A stretch of DNA of 64,000 nt from Capsicum annuum. Its lineage: Eukaryota > Streptophyta > Magnoliopsida > Solanales > Solanaceae. The stretch's first letter is position 1, and each line of letters starts with the position of its first letter. The translations under genes and the position numbers were made by a program. The notes beneath the pieces are model-generated. The model was not told the origin of the DNA. It worked only from the letters and a program-made list of their open reading frames with translations, and did no database searches. Positions 23,048 to 35,526 of this stretch are shown here, piece after piece. The DNA lies in assembly GCF_002878395.1 (NCBI RefSeq), contig NW_025892961.1, positions 380,630 to 444,629 on the forward strand. Direction: 5' to 3'.

Positions 23048-26000
23048 CCTCCCCTTTGGGAACATTCGTTCTCAAATCAGACTGACTGAGAAGGAAAAAT
23101 GATAAATTAGAGTACGTACAAGACATTCACTACTAAGACATGAGTTCATGAATGACAAGACTGAAAACTGAGCATATTATACTGGTTTATGAATGAAGGA
23201 CTATGTGCTCTGATGAACTGAGTTTCTAAAAATGAGAATTCATATCTGATGCATAACTGACAAGCTAAATCTATGCATATCTGATGCATGATGATATGTC
23301 CGACATGATCCGTGATTGCATGACTAAAAGCACTGATAAGCTGATCATGCATATCTGATATGTGAATATATGACTAAACTGGCTCGTCAACATGCGATGA
23401 ACATACAATGGTAAAAGATACCAAGTTTGGACTAAAAACTGGGCATGGAACTAAATACCAAGTTTTGTACTAAAATCTAAACATGAGAATAAGTTCAAGA
23501 AAGACTGTTACCTTGAACTGAAAATAACGATAAGTTTGAGATCAATTACTTAATATGCAAGAGCGGGAACATGAGGACGTAACTGAGTCTGGAATATGAT
23601 ACATGAACTGAACTGAGTCTGTAATGCATGACATGGATGGAGTATTGTATCATGGATTAAACTAAGACATTGAGTACATGGCTTACTGCTGAGTTTTAGA
23701 GTTAGAAGGTCGGCTCATAAGTAACCCTTCCTCCAAGATTGATTCATCAAAGAAAACAACATGTTTAAATCAAGAAAACTCGGGGGCTATAGTGTATCTT
23801 CCCCTTGGGATACTATGTCCCTTGAAGAATTCTGACTTGACTGAGATACTGAGGAAAAATGAGGCAATTCTAGAGGTACTTATGAATTAAGTCATGACTG
23901 AATATCTGAGATCTGAAACTGAGACATGATCCATGAACTAAGCGAAACATGAGTGCATAAATATACTAACTTATCTGATTAACTGAAGGACTGATAGCTG
24001 AATATTGGGTATGGAAGACTGAATTGTACTTAATTTGAATAGCTAGGTTGAGGCCATAGAGTATCACAGGTATAAAAAGGGAGTAACGGAGTAACATGAG
24101 GTAACTAAGCATAGATTTCTTGAAGCTATATTGTTTGAAAATGTAGGACCAAGAGCATTACATGAGTTGGAAATATTCCATAGACTGAGGTATGGAAATA
24201 CCTATAACTGAGTAGCTGATAACTGTACGCTGTGGTCAAGCAAGTTTAAAACCAAACTGAGTTTCTGAGCTGAGCACTAATCTAAAGCTGACATCCTAAC
24301 TAATACTATAACTAGAACCCATATTGGTGCTAGGTTCGAATAATTGAATACTGATAACTAAATTTTAAACTGATACTAAAGTACTAAATCTTAATGGCTG
24401 AGTAACTGATTACTGATAGTGATAGTCTTGTAGGACCATCTGTGTCCTTTACTGAATATTGATTACTAAGCTGACACTGTATCTGAGGATTGGGGGACGA
24501 AACATCAACCCCATGGATTTACCGAGAAATCTAAACTGAGAGTATGCATGACACATTATGAATTTATGTGATCGTTAGGAGCGTAACATGGATCACGAGG
24601 ACTAAGAATTCTATAGATTGAGATACTAAAGCACTGATAGCTGAGTAACTGGTAACTGAATTATTGATAGTTATGTGAGGGTTCCTGATATAAGTCAAGT
24701 ATCTGAACGTGCAATCATACTTTGCAGTTTCACAACTTCTAAGTACAACCCCTTGTTAGCCAATTTCTTCCATGCTAACATAACGTTCAAGCCTATCTGA
24801 ATAACTACACCCTCGTGTAAAACAAGCATGCAACAATATTTTCTTAAAATGAAACATTTACTCTCCTTCATCTAAGTAACTGCTCATCACTACACTGTTT
24901 CACAAGGAGAGGTTTCTGAAGGATTAAATCAGGAGGACCTGAAGTATGAATAGATACTAGCTGATCTTGAAACATAACTGAAACTTCGAAAAATAAAATA
25001 TCAACAACATGTTTCTTTTACCAAGAAGGTATGAAATGAGAGTATACATTACATAATCTGAATTTATCTAATCTATAAGGGCAAAGCATGAGTCATGAAA
25101 ATAGAGTATACTGTAAAGCGTGCCATGTGTACATGAGTCATGAGCTGCATGACTTGAGTTTGGAGTTTCTTCATTCGTGGGACATTATTCATAACACTGA
25201 GGGAGCTGGAACTGAACCCCTTATGCTGGGAACTGAAGGCATACATGATCCCGTGGAAAGTGCATTAAATTAAGTTGTGTTCATAAAACATGATTAGTGC
25301 TGTGGAGTAAACTGTTACTCTTTATGCTGGGAATAAAAATCATACATGATTTATGAAAATAAATGAATAAGCATAGTTCGTGACCATAGAGTTGAGATGC
25401 AACTCCTAAGTGGGTTTTGTGATAGCTGAGGTGCTAAACTCTGCACTGAGGTGAGAATGGGTAGGGAATCATCTGCCCTTACTGCTTTCTATTCATACTG
25501 GCACTATCACTGGAATTTGAGAGCCTGAATCATTTACTTGATCTACAATCACATACTTATATTCTGTTCAACACATTTCTGTCTAACTAAACACATCATC
25601 TGTTGTGGTTTCCTTATATACTACTAACGTCACATCCATACTTTCATACCTAATTTCAAGTCAATAGACTTACATTCTTGCTTGCACTATTCAATCCTAC
25701 TGATTGGTATCACTATCCCTATGAATACATGATCTGATAAATCTGAATAATACTATCCCACTCTATTACTACTAAGCTTTTAAGTTCAAGCTTCTAACTC
25801 TAGGTCTATGCTATCATAGAATTCTGAACAGAGATCTGATGGCATATCTAGATTTTGGGTGCGAGAAGGAATTCTCATAATCATGAAGAAAATATGTATA
25901 ACTTTGGAATAGAACTGGACTGATAGGGCATTACCGAGTCTGTAGCCAATCCCACAACTGACGGTAGGGACTATGTGAGAAAGCCCTGTTTTTAGGACCT

Positions 26001-26258
26001 TGAGTTCACTGTTTCTATTACCTTGAAAGTAAGGTGGAGTTGACATGCGTGGAGCACGATGAGAAGCTACATGAGTTTTCTTCGAAAACCTTTCTTTAGC
26101 ACGATCTGAGACATGAAAGAAGGGAAACTGTTTCTTAAACACCTCATAGCCTCTTGCACGTAAGTGTGGTGCACAACACACGCATGTACAAGACTCTACT
26201 AGATGTGGCTTTCAGACTTTCTGGGACACCGTTGAACCTTAGGCTTTGATACCAAGTT
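23048..26258 (-). other. LARD internal region, non-coding
   Basis: This 3.2-kb interior shows no gag, protease, RT or integrase blocks in any frame that I could read. At its 3' side a purine run (minus strand CCCAAAGGGGAGG, 23,048-23,060) abuts the LTR and is a good polypurine tract. At its 5' side (about 25,990-26,240) it has a leader with GAGGCTATGAGGTGTTTAAG-like sequence that closely resembles the leader of element 6 (55,880-56,070). An open stretch on the minus strand at 25,786-26,181 covers the leader and matches no family I know. ACTGA-type words are common throughout. Confidence 0.8.
26242..26254 (-). other. LARD primer-binding site (Met-tRNA)
   Basis: TGGTATCAAAGCC on the minus strand, a few bases inside the 5' LTR, differs by one base from TGGTATCAGAGCC. 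It sets the orientation as minus. Confidence 0.85.
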
Positions 26259-29200
26259 TTTAACGCCCCAATTTTCTGAATCAAAATACTACACGGGGTC
26301 CATGACCCCGAGGGAACACAAGCTAGCCCATGGCTGATATTTGTACCTGTACGCTGCATAATATAGAACATAAATGCAGAATACGTAATACTTTAAGGCC
26401 ATAAAGTTCAAAACAAAATAATCATAACATGAGAGTGGGGTATAGAATACCTAAAACAACTGTAATACTATCTGAAGTCTGAACATACTTGTCTAAAAAG
26501 CCTTAGCATGACTTTATGAATAGGGAGTTGATGGGATATGTCCCCAACTAACTCTAACTATCAAAACTAAACTGAAATAAACCATAACATAAGTAATGAT
26601 TATGCCCTCTAGAGACGATAACTCACTGCTAGAACTCTGACAGCTGAGATTCTACTGCTACTGCTGGTCAAGAAATTATGTATCTAAACCTATGGTGTAA
26701 CATAAAAAAAATCACTATAGCACTGATGCGTCAGTAAAACTGAGAGTACTGAGTATACGAGTGAGGTAGGCTAAATGCAAATGTGTTGTATGCATGAACA
26801 ATGCTAACTGATATGAACAAAAGAACGCATACATACATAAGTAACTGCTACTGAAATCATGACGATACTAACTACTGAGTCTGAATACTGATAAATTAAG
26901 TTTACTGGTTTTGAGATACTGAATGACTGATACTGTATTACTGAATACTAAGAGACAGATACTTTATTACTGATAAAGGAATGACTATTTCTGGTAGTCC
27001 TGATTATGAAGGACTGGTCTAATTGACTATATTTGATAGTCTTGAAACCGAGTACTGGTAGCATGAGTTTACTGAAATCTAATATAACTAAAAAATTATT
27101 TTTGATAGCTGATATAGTTGATAATATGAGTGAGTATATCTGATAGCCTTGATACTGGATATTGATAACATGGGTAACCGTAGCTGATAACCCTAAATCT
27201 GATGGAACTATGTGAGTTCCATACTATATCTGAGTTGACTATATTTGGCAGTCCTAATATTATGAAAAACTATCTGAGTTCTTTTACTGAGATAGAATGA
27301 CTGAAACTGTGGGAGGTAGTAGTTTAACCGGCATACCCTCTGTATGCTAATGTAGCTGAACCGAGGTTCATTCCATGCCCTAATTGGAAGGGTGTCAATA
27401 CCATGCCACGAGTAAATATAAGTTGTGAGTGACCCTCAAATCTAGCAGTGTCCCCAAAAGGGAACGACGGATGTTTGCCTCATCAACCCTCAAGTTGGTA
27501 GTGTTGATGTCTCAACCTATGTTGGCTACATAGTTCTGGAACGCAAGGATGACTGCTAAGAATCACACCCTCATCAGACAGTGTGTGTTTCCATCCTTGG
27601 GTTAACTCGGTGCTCACTTCTACTTCCATCTGAATAGACACTGAGCATGACTGATTGAACTGATTAACTTGAATGATAGTGTTGCTTAGCCGAGCTAAGC
27701 TAAATTTAATGAGTTTCGTTGACTGACGGAATACTACTGAGATCTAAAGACTGCCTGAGAGAACTAAAGTTACTGAGTACTGAGTATAACTAGACTGGTA
27801 CTGAGTTTACTGAATTCCGATTAACTGATAGAATTACTACTGATAGCTGGTAAATAACTGAGTTCATAAGATTACTGAGATTTCTCGAGTCACATGACTG
27901 ACTGAATTCTACTGAGCATGGCTTGACTGAGGATATCTTGACAACATAACATAGCTCTAGGCTCACAACTATATTTTTCGGGTACAAGTACCCCCAGGAC
28001 TCGATGGAATGAAACTGACACACATGACTGACTTGTTCATAGGAATAGAGTCCACAATACACAATATCATAAGTAGGGGATTCAATACTACACATGGTTC
28101 TCAACATTTCGTACGTGGGAGGGGATACATTCAACATGAAAGAACTTTCTTAACATCAACATATGTTCACTACATATCACCACCACAAGACATCAATAAC
28201 ATGGAATTCATGTAGAATCATAAAGCATAGAGAATGGACTTGTTACTTGGTACTCTTAAGTCATAAAAACATGATTATTATTATTCTAGGCATTTCATCG
28301 AACACCTTTCATGCACAATTTATGCATAGGTGAAACCATAAAATTTTACATCCTGAACAACCAAGTTTTACATGTTTTCAACTCACATGGTGTCATAGAT
28401 TCATAATAATACATAAAGATTCCAACTTGAGAATCATTCAACATCGAAATCCTGATTATCAACATCCAACAATATAGATATCATAAACAACTGATTTCAT
28501 AGATTTCAACTTACATACTAACATAGATTCATGAAAATACATAAAAATCCCAACTTGAAACCGTACAAAAACCATCAACATGAACATAATCATACCACAA
28601 TAAAGTATACACAATACATATTTTAAAACTTGATTCTTGAACTCGATGTATTAAAGGAATCCATGGATGACCACAACGCATACCTTAATTCTTGATTTTA
28701 CGAAGATTGACGGAAAAAATTCTTGAATTTGGATCCTCAATTGAAAACCCCTCTTATTGTTCTTGAGAGAAATTAGAGAATGGAGTATGTTTTTCTGAAA
28801 ATTAGGCTTAATTCGGTGTTAAGGGCTATATGTAGGGGTGTAAGATGACCAAAATACCCTTAAGAAAAGAGAAAAAGACGCAGTTGTCCCTCTGTTGACT
28901 GTCTGATAGGCTGAAGTAAATTGAGCATCAAGTTTTACTCCAATGTTCAAATTCGATGAAACCAATTGCATTGGAAAGAGGACTCAAAGAAATTTCCATT
29001 GATATGTAGAATCTCTCACATTTCATTATATACAAGGAGTTAAAATAATTTGAGTTTGACCCTGAAATACTGAAAAAAAAACTGGGCAAGCACTAGAGTT
29101 AGCAGACGACGCAGGATAATCGCCGGGGCTTCTATTTTGGGCACCCAAACGTGCCCTTACGCTACTCCAAAAAATCTGAAATTCACCCGAAATATCCTAC

Positions 29201-29339
29201 GATCTTTCCCGATCGTAACACAACTTGAAATAAGACTAACAGTTAAATCTTGACCACTTAGCAAAATTTTTCTAAGTCTTGGGATCCTTCATGGAGCTTT
29301 ACAATCTGAATTTAACATGTGATTTTGTGGGGTATTACA
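26259..29339 (-). repeat. LARD 5' LTR
   Basis: About 3.08 kb, reading (minus strand) from TGTAATACCCC at 29,339 to a decayed GGGGCGTTAAA at 26,259. It matches 19,881-23,047 apart from small indels. It belongs to the same family as the solo LTRs at 35,527-38,331 and 47,428-50,584 and the fragment at 56,073-56,438. Confidence 0.9.
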
Positions 29340-30170
29340 TATAGGCAATGACACAACCCTGCTGCATCAAAGCACCTTCAATACCAACTCTGAATCCATC
29401 ACAAAATACTATGAATCCTTTCCCATCAATAGGAAAGGCTAACACCGGGGCTGATGTGAGATAATCCTTGAGATTCCTACATATCAAATCACACTTCTCG
29501 GACCACCAGAAATGAACTTTCTTCAAGGTCAGTGTAGTCATAGGGGCTGATATGGTAGCAAAGCTCGCAACAAATAGCCTATAATAACCAGCCAAACTAA
29601 TAAAACTACAAATATCAATTGGAGATGTAGGCCTATCCCAATCACAAACCACTGAAATATTAGTCAAGTCTACAATAATACCCATCTTAGACAACACGTG
29701 TCAAAGAAATGACATTGACATAAGACAAAACTCACAGTTGGAGAACCTGGGAAAAAGCACATGCTCTCGTAAGACCTGAAGCATTATCCTGAAATGTTGC
29801 ACTTATACCTCACTACTCCTCCAGTACATAAAATATCATTAATGAACATAATAACGAAGGATTATAGATATGGTCTGAACACACAAATCATCAAGTACAT
29901 AAATGCAGCTGGGGAATTAGTCAGCCCAAAAGACATCACCAAAAACTAATGTAACTATAATGGATTCTAAAGGCCGTCTTCGGAATATCCTCAGCCCGAA
30001 TCCTCAACTGATGTTATCTTAGAAAATGCTATTGCACCCTAAAGCTTGTTGAATAAATCACTAATAAGATGCATAGAATAACGGTTCTTCACCATCACCT
30101 TGTTAAGCTGCTTATAATCAATACACATACGCATCTAACTATCCTTCTTCTTTAGAAAAAAAAGAAGGGC
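29340..30170 (-). pseudogene. Gypsy copy B reverse transcriptase and N-terminal RNase H relic
   Basis: The minus strand resumes RNase H with F-C-D-G-F-R-V-G and L-M-Q-Q-G-C-V-I-A-Y (up to the LARD junction) inside an open stretch 29,697-29,335. That stretch also covers the RT connection with S-L-A-G-Y-Y-R-L-F and H-F-W-W-S-E-K-C. Further right is RT with the catalytic box again as F-I-N-D (29,835-29,846). Frameshifts separate the blocks. The content matches copy A 4,690-5,570 closely, including the Asn in the active site. Confidence 0.87.
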
Positions 30171-30479
30171 TCCCCACGGACACACTTGGTCTAATTAAAC
30201 CCTTTCCAAGAAGAATGTAGAGTTGGGAGTTTAGCTCCTTAAGCACAACAGGAGCCATAGGAATAGGTCAGGTACTAGAATCAAGGTCAATAGATAACTC
30301 AATCTCATGGTCAAGGGAGAATACTAGGAAGATTAGCATAAAACACATTAGGAAACGCACACACAACCAGAACAAAGTCAAGCATCAAACTCTCTACATG
30401 AGTATCACATAAATAGGCGAGATAAAACTCCCTACCCCTCGATGTAAGCCGTGTAGCATAAATATAGTAAATAATCCTC

Positions 30480-30900
30480 ATCAGCTCGTGGCTAATCACC
30501 CCCTGCCACACGACTGGGGTATGCTAGGCATAGCTAAGGTAATAGTCTTGGCTCAAAATTCCATGATAGAATGATAGTAGGATAACTAGTAAATACGTAG
30601 AATAACATCAAAATCCAACATATGCAGAATAATAAGATCATCACAAGTATCAACCTCAATTATTGTCACAACACATGATTTGAATACTCGATCAACTCCT
30701 AAAGAATCACCTATGGGTGTAGAGACGTGCAAAGGCACAAATCATAAATTACTAGTTAAGTCTATCTATGGTGCATAATAAGAAGATATATAAGAATAAG
30801 TCAAGACAGGATTAAATAAAGTAAGAGCTGACTTATGGCATACAAAAATTTCACCAATATCCATAGCGTCCAAAGTCTCAGCCTCGTGTTTAGCAGGTAC
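30480..30900 (-). pseudogene. Gypsy copy B protease relic
   Basis: This is collinear with copy A 5,876-6,268. The active-site neighbourhood on the minus strand reads L-F-N-P-V-L-T-Y-S-Y, with Asn (codon at 30,811-30,813) for the catalytic Asp and Val-Leu where copy A has Ser-Ser. Further along, the valine-rich and D-V-I-L-like blocks are still visible but stops break the frame. Confidence 0.78.
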
Positions 30901-30999
30901 TGCATACAATTGACCATGCTCGCCACCTGGCTGGGCGCCTGACTGACTTTCTGTCCTACCTGCCTGAGTACTACCTCAAGCATCCTGGTAACCACCCCT

Positions 31000-32327
31000 A
31001 CCACCTTGCAAACCATCTCTACCTGAAGGATGAACTGCCCTAATGGGAATAGCTCCCTCGGCAGAAACAACCATTGCCCCACAACTAAGGTACTATCTAG
31101 AGAAATGATCAAGAAGTCCGCAAGTAAAAAAAGAATCATGAGCAGAACCAAAACTCATATATCTATTTGATCCAACATAGCTACCATGCCTATCATGGTA
31201 TATAGATTGACCTATGAAGGACTGATCACCACCCTTGCAATGGAAACCACTAGTAACAAATTAACCACCGTTAGCGGACTAAAGTGCTACCTGAACTGGT
31301 TGACTTGTCTGACTCTGAGGTTGAAAATATGGACGTGAAGAATGCCTAGCATAAGGAAAACCACCAATAAATTGGTAACTACTATAGATCCTACTAAATT
31401 TTCCCCTAAACTTGGGCCTCTTATCATGGCCCTCACATTGCATGTCCTCTATCACTCAAGCTTAATCAGAAACCTCAACAAAAGTCCTACCCGCAACAAC
31501 AAAAATTTCAGTATCCATCCAATTAGGAAGTCTCAGTCCTCCCACAAACCACCAAACTCTCGCATACTCTGTGTTTAAGATAGAAGTTGCATGCTTAGAT
31601 AACTCATGGAAATGAGCCTCAAACTCAAAAACTAACATAGAACCCTACTCTAATCTAGAGAACTAATCTATCGAACGATCTCTAAGGCTGTGCGACATAT
31701 ACTTCTCAAGAAATATCTTGGAGAACTAATCCCAAGATAGAGGGGAAGATCTAACTGGCCTAGAACTCACAAAACTTTTCCACTAGTGTCGAGCAGAAAA
31801 GTCTAACCAAAATATGGTTTAATCCACACCACGGGCCTCAACAAGGCCTAACTCACAATGCCTATCCTTATAATAATTCAAAAACCCAAATGCATCATCT
31901 TTGGGATCACCAGAATACCTAGGTAGGGATAACCTCAAGAATCTACCCAGTGTCTTCTGCTCTATAGTATACATAGCAAACTGGGTCATACTGGTTGAGC
32001 TTCTATTGGCTAAACAACTATCAAAATAGGAGGAACATCAACTCTAGAAGGTGTAGCTACAGGCTATACTCATTTCCTAGTAGTTTGCAAACCATCAATA
32101 ATACCCAACAGCTAAATAAAAGCATCTCTGAGCAAAAAAAAAAAAGGAGGAATCCTGGTGGAGCCTAGGCTCATCACTGGACCACCACTGGCAGAGGTAA
32201 GAGTCTCTAGCTTATATGCTAGCATAAGGTTGAAGGGAGGTCCACCTTGATCCCTAACTGGGGACACATCATGAGTCTGGATATTAGGACCCTCCTCACA
32301 TATAATTGTAGCACGAGTACTAGGCAT
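31000..32327 (-). pseudogene. Gypsy copy B gag relic
   Basis: The gag start (complement of 32,325-32,327) reads M-P-S-T-R-A-T-I-I-C-E-E-G-P, matching copy A. Here the frame stays open past S-P-V-R-D-Q-G-G-P-P, where copy A has a stop (CAG against TAG), and continues to about 32,112. A decayed knuckle F-F-T-C-G-L-L-D-H-F-S-R lies near 31,090-31,140. The stretch between is shredded. Confidence 0.77.
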
Positions 32328-32518
32328 CCCCAAAATAGTAAAGTTAATAGAATATCAAAAAAACCAACTCAGACTCTTAGCACGATATAAGTGAAAGGAG
32401 TGAGGGACTCTTAAAAATGTCCTATAGCTTCCCACAAATGGGAGATGAATGTCAATGTCTCGATCTATAGGACTCTATTAGAGACTTTCTTTTGTCCCAA
32501 CAATATCGATATAACCTT

Positions 32519-32531
32519 GGGTCTGATACCA
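32519..32531 (-). other. Gypsy copy B primer-binding site (Met-tRNA)
   Basis: TGGTATCAGACCC on the minus strand lies 3 bases from the LTR end; it differs from the copy A site at one position. Confidence 0.85.
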
Positions 32532-34233
32532 ATTTGTCATGACCTAATTTACAAGCCATGATGGCACCTACCATAACATACCAGTAGGAAAGCCAACACC
32601 GTAACATAGACCTAATGCAATGGATTACCTTTGTATTAACGTCCAACATGGACCCTATATAAGAATATAATATAACAATGATATTCCATAAGGAAATAAC
32701 AGACATTCGTATACCAATACCATGACCTGATAGTATTAGTACAAAAGCATCTCTATATTCGATAGTAAAAATTATAATTCAACGTCTAACAGTCTTAAAT
32801 AGTCTTATACATTCATCTTGAATATAAAAGATAGAATAAGGATAGAAGGGAACAACAAAACTCAACCTCCAAGAGTTCACCCTATCTCCTGATGATCAAC
32901 ACCACATGATTTTGACTAAAAGGCGGCACCTAAAACTCGAGTCTTTACCAAAAAGGTATAGAAGTGTAGTATGTGTACCAAAACATGGGTACTCAGTAGG
33001 AATCATCGGTCGACTAAGCTAAATTATGATATAAAGATGATATAGAGTAAGAAAATAACTTACAGTCAAGGTATAGAATCAAACCTGAATCTTCTTTGAT
33101 ATTATTTTCTAAATAACTAAGCAACTATAACAATAATAAGACATTCCATATATACACATACCATAACTTTCATACATCATGAGTAAAAATTTTGGAAGCA
33201 TAAACCCACATATATACAATAACAATCTTGTAATTACCATAATCAATACAACTATCATCATTAGAGTATAAAGCAAAAGAATTTACCACGATATCTCATA
33301 CTGCTGGAAAGAACACTCAAGGGAAAAAACAAGATCTTGTCACGGCGTCCCATACCACTGAAGATTACACCAAGAGATAAATAAATTAACATATCAAGGG
33401 ATAAATACACAAGCAACTCACCAAAGCAGTGGGTTTTACATTCCCTCCATGGCCTCTTACCGAGGTCTACAATCATCATTAATACCGCAATTTGACACAA
33501 CAAAGATGATATCGTCACAACGTGGTTATATAGTTATTTAATCTCTAATTCATTTGTAAACTTCATGTATAGCCTATACTAGCTAGCCTCCACTTCCATG
33601 AGACACTAGTGGCTAGTATAATAGTTTACTAGTCACCAAATAAGAAAGCCTATAAGTTACCAACGTTATTATTTATTAACCTATAACAAACTATATAGTA
33701 GTTAGCCTCCTAATTAAATAAGTCATCAATTAATCAACCACGGCATCACATACTAGATGTCAACTTAACCACTCATCATACAATACTGGGTCTATTATCA
33801 TTGAGCATGTCACAACCTTAAGGACTAGTTTTCTTATTCTAGCTAAGTAAGGTCCACCAACTATTTCACTAGGCTTCTAGCCTACAAGTCATAGACATTT
33901 ATTAGCCACAACTAGTTATCACATAAGCCACTCCACTAGGCTAAAAACCATTACATAACAATTTATCCAAGTCAAGTAGATTTACTAGGTGTGCCCTTGG
34001 TTCTACACAAAATTACGCATATTAATTAGCCTTAACCTGATACTCAGCATAATCTACTTCTAGATAATAATTAGAGTTAACAAGGGTCACACATCTTACC
34101 TAGTGACTAATTACAAAGAATGGATAAAAATTTACCAAGGAAGACATCATGTCCAAAGTACAAAAATAGGTTTATCCATACATGGCATAACCTCATATAC
34201 ATCCATATATTTATATATAATCACCACCTATAA

Positions 34234-34655
34234 CATCATCATAACATCTTTACCACTTTCGAATTCACTGTGCATCATCATATCATCATTATCTCTTTTG
34301 GATTTGTCGTACATCATTATAACATCATTATATCCTCTGTATTCACTGAGCATCATCATAACATCGTTCTATTCTCCAAATTCATTGGGAATCATCATAA
34401 CATCATTATATCCACCAGACTCATCGTGTATCATCATAACATTATTATATTCACCGAATTCACCAGGTATCATCATAACATCATTATATCCTTCAAATTC
34501 ACTAGACATCATCATAACATCATTATATCCTTTGGATTCACCAAGAATCATAATAACATTATAATATCCTCCGGATTCACCAGGTATCATAATAACATCA
34601 TTTTATACACACCGAATTTATTGTGCATTATCATAACATTAACATATCCTCCAAG
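34234..34655. repeat. 39-bp minisatellite in Gypsy copy B 5' LTR
   Basis: Units start at 34,234, 34,273, 34,312, 34,351, 34,390, 34,429, 34,468, 34,507, 34,546 and 34,585, exactly 39 bp apart, then 41 bp to a partial unit at 34,626. Ten full units compare with six in the shared LTR. Both strands show overlapping open frames of 13-residue repeats (34,103-34,665), an effect of the unit length. Confidence 0.94.
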
Positions 34656-35526
34656 AAAATGCTAAATACATACATATGTAGTCAAATAAATAAGCATATA
34701 CAACCCACAATGATAGAGTATAAGTGATGTAAAGTAACATATAACATTATACTTTACTATTAATCATCACTATATAATATAAGTAGATGCATGAGCATGA
34801 GTATTTAAATGATATACGCAATCACAACTTTTCCAAGTTAACATGTTTATTAAAAAGTAAATTATAAGTCAAGTGTATGCTCTCTAGATACCAATTTTAC
34901 TTCCACTTTTCACAATACTAACCCCAAATAAAAATCCTTCACATAAATATTAGATCAATCATTAGGCTTGGGTCATAGCAAGAGTGGTAACATAATTTAA
35001 AGTTCACTTGGTAAACTCATCAATGGGCCAAGCCATAGCATGACCGTAGGTTTAATTTACAAGACTTTACATGGCTATTTATATCATGAAAAAAATATAA
35101 TTAGTCAAATATACACGTTATCCAAACACCGACCACATGCATAATTGACAATTGGGTTTAACTATTATAACCTCAATGTAACTTAGATGTTCTCAAGTAT
35201 CTCGGTCGCTAAGGAATTACATAGTTCAAGCTTAAGGTGGGTCAAGTCCCACTCCTAAATCCCAACAAAGCCAAAGTTCACTACTACAAGACTTAGTTCT
35301 ACCCATAATTAGGCTAGGTTATCTAAATCACACTATAAGGGCTTATCAATCCTTACTAAGCCTATAAGGGAAAATCTTCTTTAAGTATCCTTTCTAAGTT
35401 ATTGCAAATACTATGGATAATTCCAAAATAGTCATGTCTAGGTCAACATACTATTAAGGTTAGTCAACAACCTCATTCTCCTCTACTAGAGCAACAAAAG
35501 TATTCTTATACTATTCATAAGACTAT

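Larger units (their letters stand above)
19881..29339 (-). mobile_element. LARD-like non-autonomous LTR retrotransposon (9.46 kb)
   Basis: The element starts TGTAATGCCCC and ends GGGGTATTACA, giving matching terminal inverted ends. It is flanked by CATAG (19,876-19,880) and TATAG (29,340-29,344), a 5-bp target duplication with one difference; uninterrupted copy A shows AATAG once at the equivalent place (about 4,700). It has two LTRs of about 3.1 kb and a 3.2-kb interior with primer site and polypurine tract but no recognisable gag or pol. That is the structure of a large retrotransposon derivative, which must be moved in trans by an autonomous relative. Confidence 0.88.

Noticed and set aside
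25786..26181. 131-residue open frame in the LARD leader as a possible gene
   Set aside because: No known motif, it begins in the leader next to the primer site, and the related leader of element 6 does not keep it open. It may be chance; checking other copies for conservation would decide.
34103..34665. Long open frames on both strands with repetitive Ile/Ser/Tyr or His-rich peptides
   Set aside because: They are produced by a 39-bp tandem repeat whose unit is 13 codons; the overlap of two plus frames and a minus frame over the same units shows there is no coding constraint.
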